Part shown: piece by piece, positions 11,708 to 23,278 of the stretch | How the letters are laid out: every line of letters begins with the position of its first letter | Position numbering within the stretch: the first letter of the stretch is position 1 | Assembly: GCA_964020085.1 (NCBI GenBank) | Contig: OZ026604.1 | Location: 28,746,618 to 28,810,617 of the forward strand | Direction of reading: 5' to 3' | From: Micromussa lordhowensis | Taxonomy: Eukaryota; Cnidaria; Anthozoa; Scleractinia; Lobophylliidae | DNA length: 64,000 bases | Position numbers and translations under genes: made by a program | Notes under the pieces: model-generated | Databases searched by the model: none | Told to the model about the DNA's origin: nothing | What the model saw: only the letters and a program-made list of their open reading frames with translations

Positions 11708-12659
11708 TAGACTGAAAAAACAGTCGTATTTTTTGCGAACGCGAGCGACGGTAAATATTTCGAGCGAAAGGTCTGGAACGGTCTGGAACGAGTGTAAAAA
11801 CGGCGAGGGAGAATGGGGAGAGTACAGTATGTAGATTCTTATCATGGATATCATTTTCTTCGGAGACGCCGTAGCTTTACTTCGAGAAAGCTATACGTTT
11901 GTCTAGAGACGTTCTTATGTTTCTTGCACATATCTGAACGAGCTTAGGTTTCTTGAGTTCGATGTATAGGTTTATTTCTCCTTTTGTTGGTTCTCACACC
12001 ACATGATTCAAATGTAGCTGTTTACGCGCAAGTCTGTTGACTGTGCTGCGTGTTGTATATGCCATTGTTCGGCTTAGTTCAATGACCTGTAAAATTTGCT
12101 ATAGCACATTTAAACGGCTCAGCTCTACTAAAAATTCATATTTACAATGCAACATGAAGTGCCCTTCATAAACACGAGTGAAGCAACAAAAACTGAAAAA
12201 GGTCGAGAGACCGAACAGAGAACGGCAAATGTACAAATGTCACGAACCGTAGGAGTCGTGTAGGCTAGTCAAGCTCATTTTACACTGATTTCTCTTTAAA
12301 AAGGACACGTCTTAATTTTACAGAAAAAACAAATGCCCATCCTTTCCAATCGAATCGAACGTACGAAACTTCGCGCCTTCCAATAGCGAAGAAGAAACGA
12401 CTGAACATGACAACACAACTAATTTCCCACGAAATTAAGGCATCCAAAGTATTAAATTTAAGATGTGGGTGGAGCTGTCAAGCAATTTCTGACACCTTAT
12501 TAGTGACATTATACGACCCCCGCTTAGAACGAATTCGTTGTATGAAAAGCCGACAGTCGTTTTCGCGCCTCACAAGCCCTGCGGGCGTGTGAGGCTTGCG
12601 CGCTTCACACGCGAGGAACAAGCTCCGCAAAAATCAGAAAACGACTGTTTTGCAGTCTA
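11708..12659. mobile_element. 952-bp TIR element with 9-bp target-site duplication
   Basis: CAAAGGAGA occurs at 11699-11707 and again at 12660-12668, directly flanking an element that starts TAGACTG and ends CAGTCTA. The terminal repeats are imperfect over about 30 bp (a shared ACAGTCGT core then TTTTTGCG). A 9-bp duplication is typical of Mutator-like elements, with 8-bp hAT duplications the near alternative. No transposase ORF is seen. Confidence 0.75.
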
Positions 12660-14412
12660 CAAAGGAGATATCTGCCTCCACCATTTATCCATCCCGTGAG
12701 TGTTGCCAAAATTGATTGCTCTATATATATGCTATCATTTGCGTCACCTACACCACATTTATATCACGCACTTTGGATGCCGTAGAACGGAGAATGCTCG
12801 GAATTAAAATGCAGCAGCTCAAGGCCTCAATCGAATCAACTTATTTATCTATTCCGAAATGCTACTGAAGGACAACTTTATACGTTTACTTTAAATTTTA
12901 ATTTAGGAAAATATCGCGTATTATTAAAGGTAGCTGCATATGGTTTACAAAAAGAAAATATTCTGCTCTTTAATTTGTTAATTTTGCTTCTTACTCTCCT
13001 TACTCTCTTCTCGCTTTCCCGGCATAGAAATTGATTTTTTTAGCTTGGAGTTCTCAGGGTTCTTTATAATTTTTCATCGCCAAATTTTAAATATAGCAAC
13101 GGATGAAGTTGAACACAGAAGCGCTGCATAGTTCTGTAGCCCCGCGCGTGTAGGTTTGAGCCATACGTCATTTAAAGTCGCTCGAATTTCCAGTTTGCTT
13201 GCAAAACTAGAGCAGGTTCAATTGGTAATTCAAAAACTGCATGGTAACAGCCATTTTTTGGAAGGATAAACGATCGAAGTGTGGTACACAGCTTTCTTTG
13301 CGGTTTTACTTATGTGCTGCCGTAGTAATTCGATCCGGTGTCTGGCGCGGTCCTACGTGCTGACATGCGTCCGGAGGCAAAAACAAGGAAGTTAAGCTGA
13401 CATATACCGAAAAACGGTGGTACACACCGTTGATTTGTTTGCTTTCTTTGCGAAAGGAAGTTAATTTATCTTGCGCAGCTGACATATACCCTTTCAAAAC
13501 GGTCAGTAACAGTACAACAGCAGTGTTTATCATAATATGTTCTTCTTACTGGCAATCATATATATTCTTGAGTAATTCTCTGACTACTTCAGGAACATAA
13601 CTTTATTTATTCCCTTTCCCTGTCTGCTTAAAAGTGTATTAAAACTGTAAACTATATTGACGGCCCCTAAGGCAGCTGTCTTTCCCCGGTAAGGACTCAT
13701 GAACTTGAATGTGTCCCTAATGCTAGTTTACACATCTCTAGCCTCTTTGGCTATCACTGTTCATGCACAATCGCACACAAAGAAGAGACTCGTTTATCTT
13801 GAAATAAATGCGTAAAAATATAAAATAAACGATAATGACAGGCCGGAAGTTGAACAGTTGATATCGTTATTCCTGCTTATGGCGTTTATTTGTTCTTCGC
13901 CTCTCCAATGTTATGGCAAACTAGCTCTTAGTTGTGCCTCGCGTATTTTTGTTAACGGTGTTAAAACAGAGTCGATCTCCTTGCTGTTTAATTTAATTTA
14001 TTACTTGTAGTGTTTCAGTGTCGAGTCTTCAATAGATCTCGACAGTTCTCATTGCTTTTCGTACCCGTGTTCTTGCTAAATTTAGAGTTCTTGCTAAATT
14101 TATCGTACGCCGAGGCACGATTCAAAATTAATTGCTTTGCTTTTGACCAATCAAAAATCGAGAAATTCTGGTGTTTGAGGAAAGTTCAAATGTAACAGGA
14201 CAGGCAGTACTAATAGACTTAATAATCCTCGTTTGAGAAACGTAGTAATAATCGTAACAGCCGAACAGAACGAGTTACTTTTGAAGGCACATGTGTATTT
14301 ACTACATCTAAAGAATGCTACTGAGTTTCACACGGTTAGCTCTGAAATAATATAGCCCGAACACTTTCGCAGATAGATTCGAATTGTTTAAGTTTCTTTG
14401 AATCACGAGGTC
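12660..14412. other. Intergenic DNA upstream of receptor 1
   Basis: No coding region is supported. The ORFs are short, mostly lack an ATG and show no family motif. A loosely repeated segment with GGTACACA motifs lies around 13278-13430. Confidence 0.5.
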
Positions 14413-15348
14413 ATGAATAGATCGCTTTCTGTCATGCTTGCCACGCGAACTAAGGCTCTTGAGTGGACTGAAATAGTTTTGTTTGCTGTTATCAATGTCA
14501 TGGCCTTCTTTGGCAATCTTCTAACCTGTTTCGCCGTGTACAGAAACCAGAGACTTCGTACGATTCCCAACATGTTTGTGATAGCACTTGGTGTAAGCGA
14601 TATTCTCATGTCCACCTTCTGTATGCCTTTCACAGTTGTAACTCTGTTTCACGGCCGCTGGATGTTTGGCAAGAGTTTTTGTCGATTTCACGGTTTCGCA
14701 GCTTTCACATTTGGACTGGTCTCTCTTCAGACCATGGGATTGATTGCAGTTAGTCGATACTGCCGCGTTGTCAAACCAGAAAAGTACGTGGTGTTGTTCA
14801 AAAAAGAAAAAGCTTGGCTCTACATTGCCGTTGCTTGGGGCGTAGCTTTCGTTGGATCTGTGCCTCCATTTTTCTTCGACAACCGCGGATTTGAGTTTCA
14901 GCCGGGAAAAGCGATGTGCTTGTACACATTTGAAAGCAATATTGCTTACACTGTCTTTATTGAGTGTGCTCACATCGCAGCACCATTTGCTATAATCACA
15001 ATCTGCTACACCAAAGTTTTTTGTACAGTGTCAAGATCAAATCGACTTTTATCCAACGCAAATGATCTCCAGCAACTCAGAAAGAATGTGAAAGAAGCAA
15101 TGGTGACCAAGACTTTAGCAGCAGTAGTGGTCGGTTTTACATGTTGTTGGTTTCCTATCTCTGTCATGGATGACATTGACGCCGCGCGCGGTGAACACAC
15201 TTTGCCGCGACAGGCGTATCTTACGTATGCGTTCTTGGCTTATTTGAGTAGTACCATCAACCCCTTCATATATGCTGCCACAAATATACGATTCAGACGA
15301 GAATATAAGGCAATTTTGAATAAGCTATGCCTTGGTTCTCTTGAGTAG
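14413..15348 (+). CDS. Class A GPCR, melatonin-receptor-like, paralog 1
   Basis: This intronless ORF gives 311 residues from ATG 14413. The frame is open further upstream, but only with TTG at 14398, so ATG 14413 (MNRS) is preferred; it also aligns with the starts of the other paralogs. Seven membrane segments are visible. Class A landmarks are N35 (FFGNLL), D63 (VSD), C90 of TM3, R115 in SRY instead of DRY, W142, a TM5 proline, CCWFP in TM6 and NPFIY in TM7. N2 in NRS is a possible glycosylation site. Position 3.32 is alanine, so the aminergic aspartate is missing, and the TM7 retinal lysine is absent, so it is not an opsin. Many cnidarian receptors of this pattern are named melatonin-receptor-like; the ligand is unknown. 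In this family, ligand binding outside the cell activates heterotrimeric G proteins. Confidence 0.92.
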   Translation: MNRSLSVMLATRTKALEWTEIVLFAVINVMAFFGNLLTCFAVYRNQRLRTIPNMFVIALGVSDILMSTFCMPFTVVTLFHGRWMFGKSFCRFHGFAAFTFGLVSLQTMGLIAVSRYCRVVKPEKYVVLFKKEKAWLYIAVAWGVAFVGSVPPFFFDNRGFEFQPGKAMCLYTFESNIAYTVFIECAHIAAPFAIITICYTKVFCTVSRSNRLLSNANDLQQLRKNVKEAMVTKTLAAVVVGFTCCWFPISVMDDIDAARGEHTLPRQAYLTYAFLAYLSSTINPFIYAATNIRFRREYKAILNKLCLGSLE

Positions 15349-16316
15349 ACAATAGCAAGATCTAGAAAACACGCAAGATTTCGAAACTCTGTCTTATTGG
15401 AGTATTTCAGCAAGAACTGAGAGTTTTCTACCGAGGTCTTCAAAAGATTTCGGCAATATTCTCATCGTTTTCCTGGCTTGGTTGTTGCCAAATTTAGAGT
15501 TTTTAGCTCAACTCCTACAGATCACGTTTTGGAAGCATTCAGCTCTGATTTCGAATGGGGACACAGGGAGGCAAACCCCGGTCAAGCTTTCTTTGAAAAC
15601 CGAAAAACCACGAGCATAATGATCAAAAACTGCAAATTCATAAAGTTAAATTCACCAAGACATTTTTAGTTGAAATCATTGGCCTCCCTTTTCAAGGTGG
15701 TATGCTACCCTAAAAGGAACAACAATTGTGTTTAAATAGCCTTTTGAGGTAGTGTTTTATAGTATTGACGTCAACACTTCTTGCTCTTTTACAAAACAAC
15801 ATTTTACTGTCAAACAAGCATATCGTGTAAGTATGTTTTGTTCTGTGTAATGAACTTAAGTTTTGACAGTTAACTCTTGTTTTCAGCGCTTTTTACAAAC
15901 TTTATTTGGAAATAACCTTATTTTACACCACACCAGATGGACAAATCATCTCATGTCACGCGACAAACGTTAAAATTTTACGATTTGTTGGTTTATTGCA
16001 TCACGACACTATTGGTCTTTGATTAGCCCAAGTTTCAGGAATTCTACTTAAATACCTTGCAAAGTAGAAATGTTGGCATGAAGTCAGTCGGTACAAAAGT
16101 AGACATTTGAGAAACATGCACTTTAAGTTTCTTACACGGAGGATTAAGCATTTAACAAGCTACAAATAGCGGGAGGGGTTAAGATTGGATCTCGGAGGAC
16201 AGGGTGCATTGGTTGTTCTATTTTGTAAAAAGTTACCCAGTTGTAAGAAATATTCTTTTTGATAAGGGAAATGAATTAGCCTGTGATGGCAATTCGAGGC
16301 AAAGCTTTTCACAAGG
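15349..16316. other. Intergenic DNA after receptor 1
   Basis: No gene is supported here. Short ORFs have no recognisable motifs, and no strong repeat structure was seen. Confidence 0.4.
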
Positions 16317-16530
16317 AGGCCGTGTGGCCGAGTGGTTTAGGGCGCTGGATTTGAAATCTGGAGGTCCCTGGTTCAAATCCTCCACCCTACCACTATCTGG
16401 ATTTGTTCTCGGTAGTCCCGAGTTCAACTCTTCGACCGCGTTGTGTAAATAGCCAACTGGTCAGCCTCCCACCAGTTGGGATTCTTAACAATTTATGTTC
16501 TATTTGAAGTATTTGTTTGTTTATTTATAG
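16317..16530 (+). mobile_element. tRNA-Ser-like SINE
   Basis: The head has a polymerase III box A (TGGCCGAGTGG at 16326) and box B (GGTTCAAATCC at 16370), with a TTTGAAA anticodon-like loop as in serine tRNA (UGA). The acceptor ends do not pair, so it is not a functional tRNA. An unrelated body follows and ends in T-rich repeats (TTTGTTTGTTTATTTAT). Confidence 0.75.
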
Positions 16531-16735
16531 TGTCCCCAATTAGCACAACAGTGCTAAACACATACGAAGCTTAAATAAAGTTATTATTACAAGTTATTAT
16601 ACCAGTCGAGTTGTACATGTGTTTAAAGCTTTTTTGTACATAGTTTCGTTCATATATGTTAAAAGTAAGTAAGTAACTTTATTTCAGCTCGGGTTGATGA
16701 GGCTAATTAGTCCCCTAGCAGTACAGTCATGCTAA

Positions 16736-16950
16736 TAGACGTATTCGGCTAACGTGTTTACATCCTTGTTGCCACCCAATTCAGATCACGTGATGATTCA
16801 TTTGGGAGGATACAATTGTTCTGTTTGCGCGTACCCTCATGCACTCAGTTGCGCGTAGCAAATTGCACAATTGTATCCTCCCAAATGAATCATCACGTGA
16901 TCTGAATTGGGTGGCAACAAGGATGTAAACACGTTAGCCGAATACGTCTA
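16736..16950. mobile_element. Fold-back MITE with 84-bp perfect arms
   Basis: The arms 16736-16819 and 16867-16950 are exact reverse complements by eye, around a 47-bp spacer. Ends are TAGACGTATTCGG and complement, flanked by TA-rich sequence. Perfect arms suggest recent insertion or arm correction. Confidence 0.85.
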
Positions 16951-17683
16951 TATACCGAGAAAAGTATAAAGATATGAAAAAAACTCATCTATAGTTACGG
17001 TCACGTGCTTATGGAAACAGCCGATGTTATGGCCATTGCTACGTAAAAAAAACTTATACCACAGTGTACTTTCCTTAAATTTCACACTCATCTAGAGGAA
17101 AATTCGGCAAGATTGTTTCAAAATGTTTTTGGCAATTGTTCAAGGGTCTTAAATCTTGAATTTTCAAGAAATTGAATTTTTCATGAACATCGGCATATTG
17201 TAGGGTGGAATACCAACTTAACTTACTGTTAGCCCCTGACGTGCCATTTTTTACCCAACAGCTGCAATTAAATGTTAGTTTGTTAGTTTGATGCTTTTCC
17301 GTGTATCATCGAGAGAGTGACTTGTAGGGGTCATATCCAATCGAGTTCACCAGCAGCATTCGTTTGAAGCATCAAAAAATCTCTATATGTGGCACACCTC
17401 GTGAACTTACAGGAATTGACCGAGGTGAAATAAAGAGGTCTAGCTAGGAACAAGGCAAGCAAACAACCAAATCCGAAAAACCGCTTTTCTTATCACCAAA
17501 AACCGAATGCTTGAAAAGAACAACGTCAAAACAGAAAAACCGGATATTTTAAGTGCAAAAACCGGCCAGAACCATAAAACTTAAAACCCCAACGTCCCCC
17601 TCCTTTCGACCAATCAAATTCGAGTATTCAACGGCAACAGGATAGGTATCAGCAATAATGTTAATTGCTGCTGTTATTTTTTT

Positions 17684-18150
17684 TAGGGAACTAGGGAACT
17701 AAGAAACTTTGAAACAAGAAACTAAGAAACTAAGGAACTAAGGAACTAAGAACTAAGGAACTAAGGAACTAAGGAACTAAGGAACTAAGGAACTAAGGAA
17801 CTAAGGAACTAAGAAACTAAGGAACTAAGGAAATAAGGAACTAAGAACTAAGGAACTAAGGAACTAAGGAACTAAGGAACTAAGGAACTAAGGAACTAAG
17901 AAACTAAGGGAGTAAGGAACTAAGAACTAAAGAACTAGGGAACTAAGGAACTAAGGAAGTATGGAACTAAGGAACTAAGGAAGTATGGAACTAAGGAACT
18001 AAGGAACTAAGAAACTAAGGGATTAAGGAACTAAGAACTAAAGAACTAGGGAACTAAGGAACTAAGGAACTAAGGAAGTATGGAACTAAAGAACTAAGGA
18101 AAGGAAGTATGGAACTAAGGAACTAAGGAAGTATGGAACTAAGGAACTAA
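17684..18150. repeat. 8-bp satellite array, unit AAGGAACT
   Basis: About 470 bp of GGAACTAA repeats with interspersed variants (AAGGAAGTATGG, AAGAACTAA). Confidence 0.95.
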
Positions 18151-18200
18151 ATATAACGTTCTTGAATGGTCTCCCAACTTCAAGTGCATTAAATCATTAC

Positions 18201-18538
18201 CAATAGACCTTTTTACCGATACGGCGGCCATCTTGAATTCCGAGGAAATTATGGGATGCCCAGGGGGCAGATGAGAAATAATTAAAAAGAATACTGTGGC
18301 GTGATAACTTTTAACAATAATTTTTCGATAACCATAGGAACAACTGCCAAATATCGTGACGGAAAGATGTAACGCTTGTAATATTTGTTATGGAATATGA
18401 GAGACAAGCAGTGAAAATTTATCCTGAAAGCTGTGTATACGATAAATTTTCCAGCGATTGCCCCCTCGGCAGCCCATAATTTCTCAGTCAAAACAATAGA
18501 ATTCAAGATGGCCGCCGTATCGGTAAAAAGGTCTATTG
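18201..18538. mobile_element. MITE family B, intact copy (338 bp)
   Basis: The 38-bp terminal inverted repeats start CAATAGACCTTTTTACCGAT and end with the complement. A second copy at 33419-34338 carries another element inside it. The ends contain the CGGCGGCCATCTTG motif. Confidence 0.9.
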
Positions 18539-18945
18539 CCTGGTTTCAAACCGTGAGGGTCTAGGTACGAGTCTGTAAATTATGGGATTAGCAACTATTG
18601 ATTCGCATAGTCAGAAAGAGCACACCGAGGATTCACAAGATTCCTAAGTTTGGTGTTAATCAGGCTAGTTTTGACCGAGATACAGCGATTTAAAAACGTC
18701 AAAATTTACAAAGAAATGTATGGCATCCGGACGCCGTGTCGGACAGCGTCCGGATTGCCATACATTTCTTTGTAAATTTTGACATTTTCAAATGGCTGTA
18801 TCTCAGTGAAAACTAACCTGATTAGCACCAAACTTGGGAATCTTGTGAATCTCGGTAAGCTCTTTTAGACTATGTGAATCAATAGTTGCTAATCCCATAA
18901 TTTACAGACTCGTACGTAGACCCTCACGGTTTGAAACTAGGCAAT
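18537..18945. mobile_element. Fold-back element with arms of about 200 bp
   Basis: TTGCCTGGTTTCAAACCGTG at 18537 is mirrored ending at 18945. The two arms are complementary with scattered mismatches, meeting near 18740. It abuts MITE B on the left and the Penelope-like fragment on the right. Confidence 0.85.
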
Positions 18946-19569
18946 GGAAATAAATTTCTCTCGCGCGTCGCGATGTAAAACATGTCCTTTCATTTACAAC
19001 GTTGAGAAATTGTCGGGACCCAAGCGATCCATTAAGATCACAGATCATTTTACCTGTACCTCAGCCAATGTCATCTACTGTATAACTTGCACTCTTTGCA
19101 AAAAGTTATATATCGGCGAAACAGGTAGACGACTAGGCGACCGTTTCCGAGAACACCTTCGCGACGTAGAGAAAGACGATAAAGACGCTTCTAAACCGGT
19201 TGCTAGACACTTTAATCTGCCGAATCATTCTAAGCAACATATGGCAGTCTACGGCCTCTCCCTACATCAAGGAAGCACAGAAAGCCGCAAAACTCTTGAA
19301 CAAAGATTTATTTTTCAATTCGGCACTCTTAATCCTCACGGTATCAACGAACGCTTTTCATTCAACTAATTCATTCTGTTGTTTTTCACGTTGCCAGGCA
19401 CCAACCAATAGCGTAGCTCCACATTTCTGTATATAAACCACACACAACCCACAATTCCTTGATTCGCTCCGACGAAGGGCTAACGCTCGAAACGTCAGCT
19501 TCCGAATCTCTTTACGGTGGACAATTCACATTATCAACCCAGTTGATAAAACCAAATTATCTTGTAATA

Positions 19570-19606
<37 letters not shown>

Positions 19607-19640
19607 TGCCTTCTTTATTCATTTATTGTATTTTCAGTTA
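18944..19640 (+). mobile_element. Penelope-like element 3' fragment (GIY-YIG endonuclease)
   Basis: A 141-residue ORF (18944-19369) has a cysteine pair (CKTC), then VIYCITCTLC, LYIGETGRR and DRFREH. This is the GIY-YIG endonuclease pattern found at the C-terminus of Penelope-like retroelement proteins, including the catalytic arginine region. No reverse transcriptase precedes it, so the copy is 5' truncated. The downstream part holds a hammerhead-like motif (19461-19508), as known for these elements. Confidence 0.8.
19461..19508 (+). ncRNA. Hammerhead-ribozyme-like motif
   Basis: GATTCG and CGAATC form a 6-bp stem I. Inside are CCGACGA (consensus CUGANGA), GGGC/GCTC as stem II with loop TAAC, then GAAAC and GTC, with ACGT as a minimal stem III. 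It deviates by U4 to C and one extra A before stem II, so activity is uncertain. Hammerheads with tiny stem III are known from Penelope-like elements. Confidence 0.5.
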
Positions 19641-19938
19641 ATTATGATATTGTAACGTAAAATAATGGTAATTAATTATTAAAATTTCAGTTGGCCGTAA
19701 AAGCCACTACCCCTTGACACCCTCTAACATCAGTACTGAGTTTGAAAGTGCAGCTTTGCTACCTTTGTTATAATTACACATCACTTGTTTCTAGCGTTAT
19801 TGAACCAATTCATTGATGTCGAAGCCCATTCACGCGTTTCACCTGTTTAAAGTTGTTTTCAAAATAAGTTTTTTTTTTTTTAAAGTTATAAAAGACCGGC
19901 ATCAAACATTAAACAGTTATTGGATGAGGTTTTTGTGA

Positions 19939-20002
19939 TATCCAGAATAATCAAGGTCGAGATAGTGGTTATCAGCCGAAGCGACCTTGATTATTCTGGA
20001 TA
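19939..20002. repeat. Perfect 21-bp inverted repeat
   Basis: TATCCAGAATAATCAAGGTC at 19939 is mirrored at 19982-20002 with a 22-bp spacer. It fits a small MITE footprint. Confidence 0.75.
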
Positions 20003-20477
20003 AACCGAATTTAACATTGTATTTTACATTGAACGAAAACAAAATGAAAGTCATGTTTGCTCCTTCACTGACGGCAAGCAACACAAATTAAAGCGCATGA
20101 ATTGCATGCATATGAAATAATATTAATTTATCTTTTCCCTTTGTAGTTTGTAAAAGTTCCCTCTTTCATGAATATGACTAAGTACAATAGATAACTTCAT
20201 TTTTATTCCCTCTATGCCAATTTTATTTCCTGTGAAAGCCCACCCTGAGAGCATTATTTGTTTTTCAATTCCGCACATTAGTTATTCTTTCAAAATAAAC
20301 TCGCTAATTGTGTAAATTGGAGAAGGTCTCTAGTTAATCTACACCTGCCTCTTATGGTAAAAAATATAATGAACGGTAACGCCAAGAAACAAAGGGTAAT
20401 AACTGTTGTTATGTTACTTTACAAACATCCTCATTAGTTACTGTCTGTCACACGAGGCAGCGGGAAACCCACAGGCC

Positions 20478-20729
20478 ATGTGCTCCAATCATCGAGCTTC
20501 ACTAGCCGATAACTTTGTTCTTTTTTACCACGATCTTCATAGGATCACTCCAGGTGAAGCACCATGCACTGGTAACAAGAAAAACCACTGTTTAAAAGTT
20601 CTAGATCGACATTACAAACAAGTTGGTCTGGACATCAGAAAAGGACGCCAAATACAATGGAAGGATTTTGAAGCGGTCGAAACCCTTGCAAAAGAAGTTG
20701 ACATTATATGTAAATTGACGGCAATGTAA
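20478..20729 (+). CDS. Small ORF of unknown function
   Basis: This 83-residue ORF runs from ATG 20478, and the frame is open upstream without an ATG. It is hydrophilic with several His, Lys and Cys residues (NHRASLADNF, RHYKQVGLDIRKG). I do not recognise a family. It could be an exon entered at CAG 20460, a gene relic or chance. Confidence 0.2.
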   Translation: MCSNHRASLADNFVLFYHDLHRITPGEAPCTGNKKNHCLKVLDRHYKQVGLDIRKGRQIQWKDFEAVETLAKEVDIICKLTAM

Positions 20730-22684
20730 TGAAGGCAATGAAAGAAAGGAACTGAATGGAATTGATAAATTAGAGTCACAATTATGATTAGGAAAATAAA
20801 CCACAGCCAGGATGAATCATAGTCGGTAAAATTTTAAAACGTTGTTTGGCTAAAAATATTATAAAATCACTGCCTTTTAACAAAATAAAAACACAAAGTG
20901 CTTTATATATGTAAATAGCGTATTTTAATTGTATTATTTTTTTTTTGCAAGTAGCGTTTTCGTCATTGTGCGTATGTATTGTAAGTAGATTGAGTTTTAA
21001 ATGTCGTCTGGTACTTATAGTAAGTACAATGTAATGTAATTGTGTGATTTGCAATAAAAAGGAAGTGTGTATCATTAAAAATATATGTATTATAAAAGTA
21101 CAAGCTAACGGCAGTCTTCAATAGGTGAAATGATGGAAGAGGCGCTAAAAGTTCAAAAATGCAGTGTGATAAGAACAATACAATAGAATAAAATGATGGA
21201 AATATAATTTAGAATTTTTTGCTAAAAAGAATGCTCAATCGTCCAGGGAGTGGACAATAGGGCAATACAGCATTCAAAACTGTTTCAGACCAAACAAGAG
21301 CCTTGATTAGTTCAGATGACAAGCTCAGCAGAAAGCGATTCCTTCTAGACTTTTATCAATCACTGAAAGCTGTGAAAATGTAACCCTATTATTTATCAGC
21401 AAAGGTGTTCGTGTTCTGACGAGTTGCTGCAATTGAGAGCAAAGACCTGTTCTTAGTTCTTTTCATTGTTGTAACTGAGGAAGTCATTGTAATTCTGCTG
21501 AAACAACAGTCGCTAGCCTCTGTAGTTTCTATGCGATCACATGATAGGCTCGTTTTACTTGCCGCAATTAAAACGAGCACCTCGCTTGTCTCTTACCATT
21601 TAATCAAATTTGCAATGTTAGCCAGCATATCAAATCATTCATTTTATCCTCCCGGTACCTACAAATAGTTTATTACACAAGTAAAGAACGGGTTGCCCCT
21701 CTTTTTCTTCCCTTCTGAGTGTCCGCAAACCATATCGCAATGCCTTATCATTTTTCTCTTTTCCATTTCACTGTAGAGGGTGTATCTAGTGTAGAGATAA
21801 ACATAGGCGTACGAGCATTTTTTGTCAGGGCGGGCGGTGAATCATTTCCCCAAAAATTCTTACAAGTTGCCCAAATTTTACGAAACAGCTCGAAAGGAAA
21901 CGAGGGTCATACGATGCACTAACAATGGCCTACATATGAAGTGAAAATAATCTTACATATGAATCTATCATATGAGCTCAAAAAACACTTTAAAACTTAA
22001 ACAGCTGTCTCTTCCATTTCGACGGCCGAAGATATCAATGATACGATCCATGTCATTGTTGACTACAGAGTTGGCATATGCCCTTTCAATGTAAATAAAC
22101 ATGTAAATAAGTGCAATGTGCAATGTTGCTGACACGTTGTTGCCCCATGGTGCTGCGGAGGTAAGTTTTCAATCGGCGCAGCGCACTGAATGAAATGATC
22201 GCTCTGCTGAACACGATGTAGCAGGTATCACAGCTAGGATATGCAGGAAGAAGGCGCTACTAGACCTGACATTTGTATTTATTTGGTCAGCGAAATTTTA
22301 TTTTTATCAGGGAAAAGTCAGGGAATGTCTGTGGCAGCCCTGAATAAACATAAGCCCACAAGCACGCATCGCGGTCCTATTTTTTTCTTATTTCGTTATG
22401 CTCATGCTGGTGTGTTGCTGTAATATCATTATGTCAGAATGCTCAAACTTCAAACATAACGGCATAACGTCCTTCTTATGTGGTTAAGTCAACGTGGGTA
22501 TGGCTTAATCATTGCCGGATTCAAAAACGCATACACATACGAAAATCTCAGGGACGTTTCCCGCACATAAATTGATTTCTGTCAATTTTCCAAACAACGT
22601 TTCATTGTATTGATACGTTATGTTTCCTAGTAAATATTAACTGTTGTAATTAGCGTTATGTTCAACACGCTCAATAATATCTTT
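20730..22684. other. Intergenic DNA
   Basis: AT-rich, with no supported gene or RNA. Short ORFs lack motifs. Confidence 0.45.
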
Positions 22685-22890
22685 TATTAAATTCTCAACC
22701 TCGGATAATGCAATTCTAGCTTTCTGATTGGTTCACTAGATCTCGGTTACCAGCCATTATACCTGCGTTTGACCTTATTTGGAAATGAATGCGGCAAATG
22801 TCGCTCAGCATAAAATTTTTCACATCACTTTCCGGTCGTTTCTTAAACTTTAATAAAATTAGCAAAACCGAAGGTTGAGAATTTAATAAA

Positions 22891-22924
<34 letters not shown>

Positions 22925-22951
22925 TTGGTTATAGCCAACTCGGCCCTACGG

Positions 22952-23004
<53 letters not shown>

Positions 23005-23006
23005 TT
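22685..23006. mobile_element. Composite inverted-repeat element R1, copy 1
   Basis: The first part is bounded by ATTAAATTCTCAACCTCGG and CCGAAGGTTGAGAATTTAAT. It is followed directly by a hairpin with arms TTGGATATGAGATTGG and complement around GGCCCTACGGGCC. It is nearly identical to the copy at 58024-58372 but lacks about 27 bp (the GGCGCCCGGAAG segment). Confidence 0.85.
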
Positions 23007-23278
23007 AAATATAACATCTTATACCTTATATTTCATATCAACAGCAAAATTATCGCTGTGCAAACCAGCCCGGCAGGTGATAAAATAACACTCTTAGTCA
23101 CGTCACCGCTCTTGATCATGACAGCTTTAAAAAAAAATAGAAATATCTGAAGCTCCATTGAGATTGAGAACCAAATTTGTAATATATCCCTAAATTACAG
23201 CACGGCAGATATGTTCACTAACGAAGTATAACACTGTTGCCAGTCTTTAAATTTTCCTTCCTCGAGTTGTCAAAAGTC

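Noticed and set aside
14521..14973. 150-residue minus-strand ORF over receptor 1
   Set aside because: Shadow of the real receptor frame; no motifs.
16317..16392. Functional tRNA-Ser gene
   Set aside because: Box A and B are good but the acceptor stem does not pair, and a SINE body follows.
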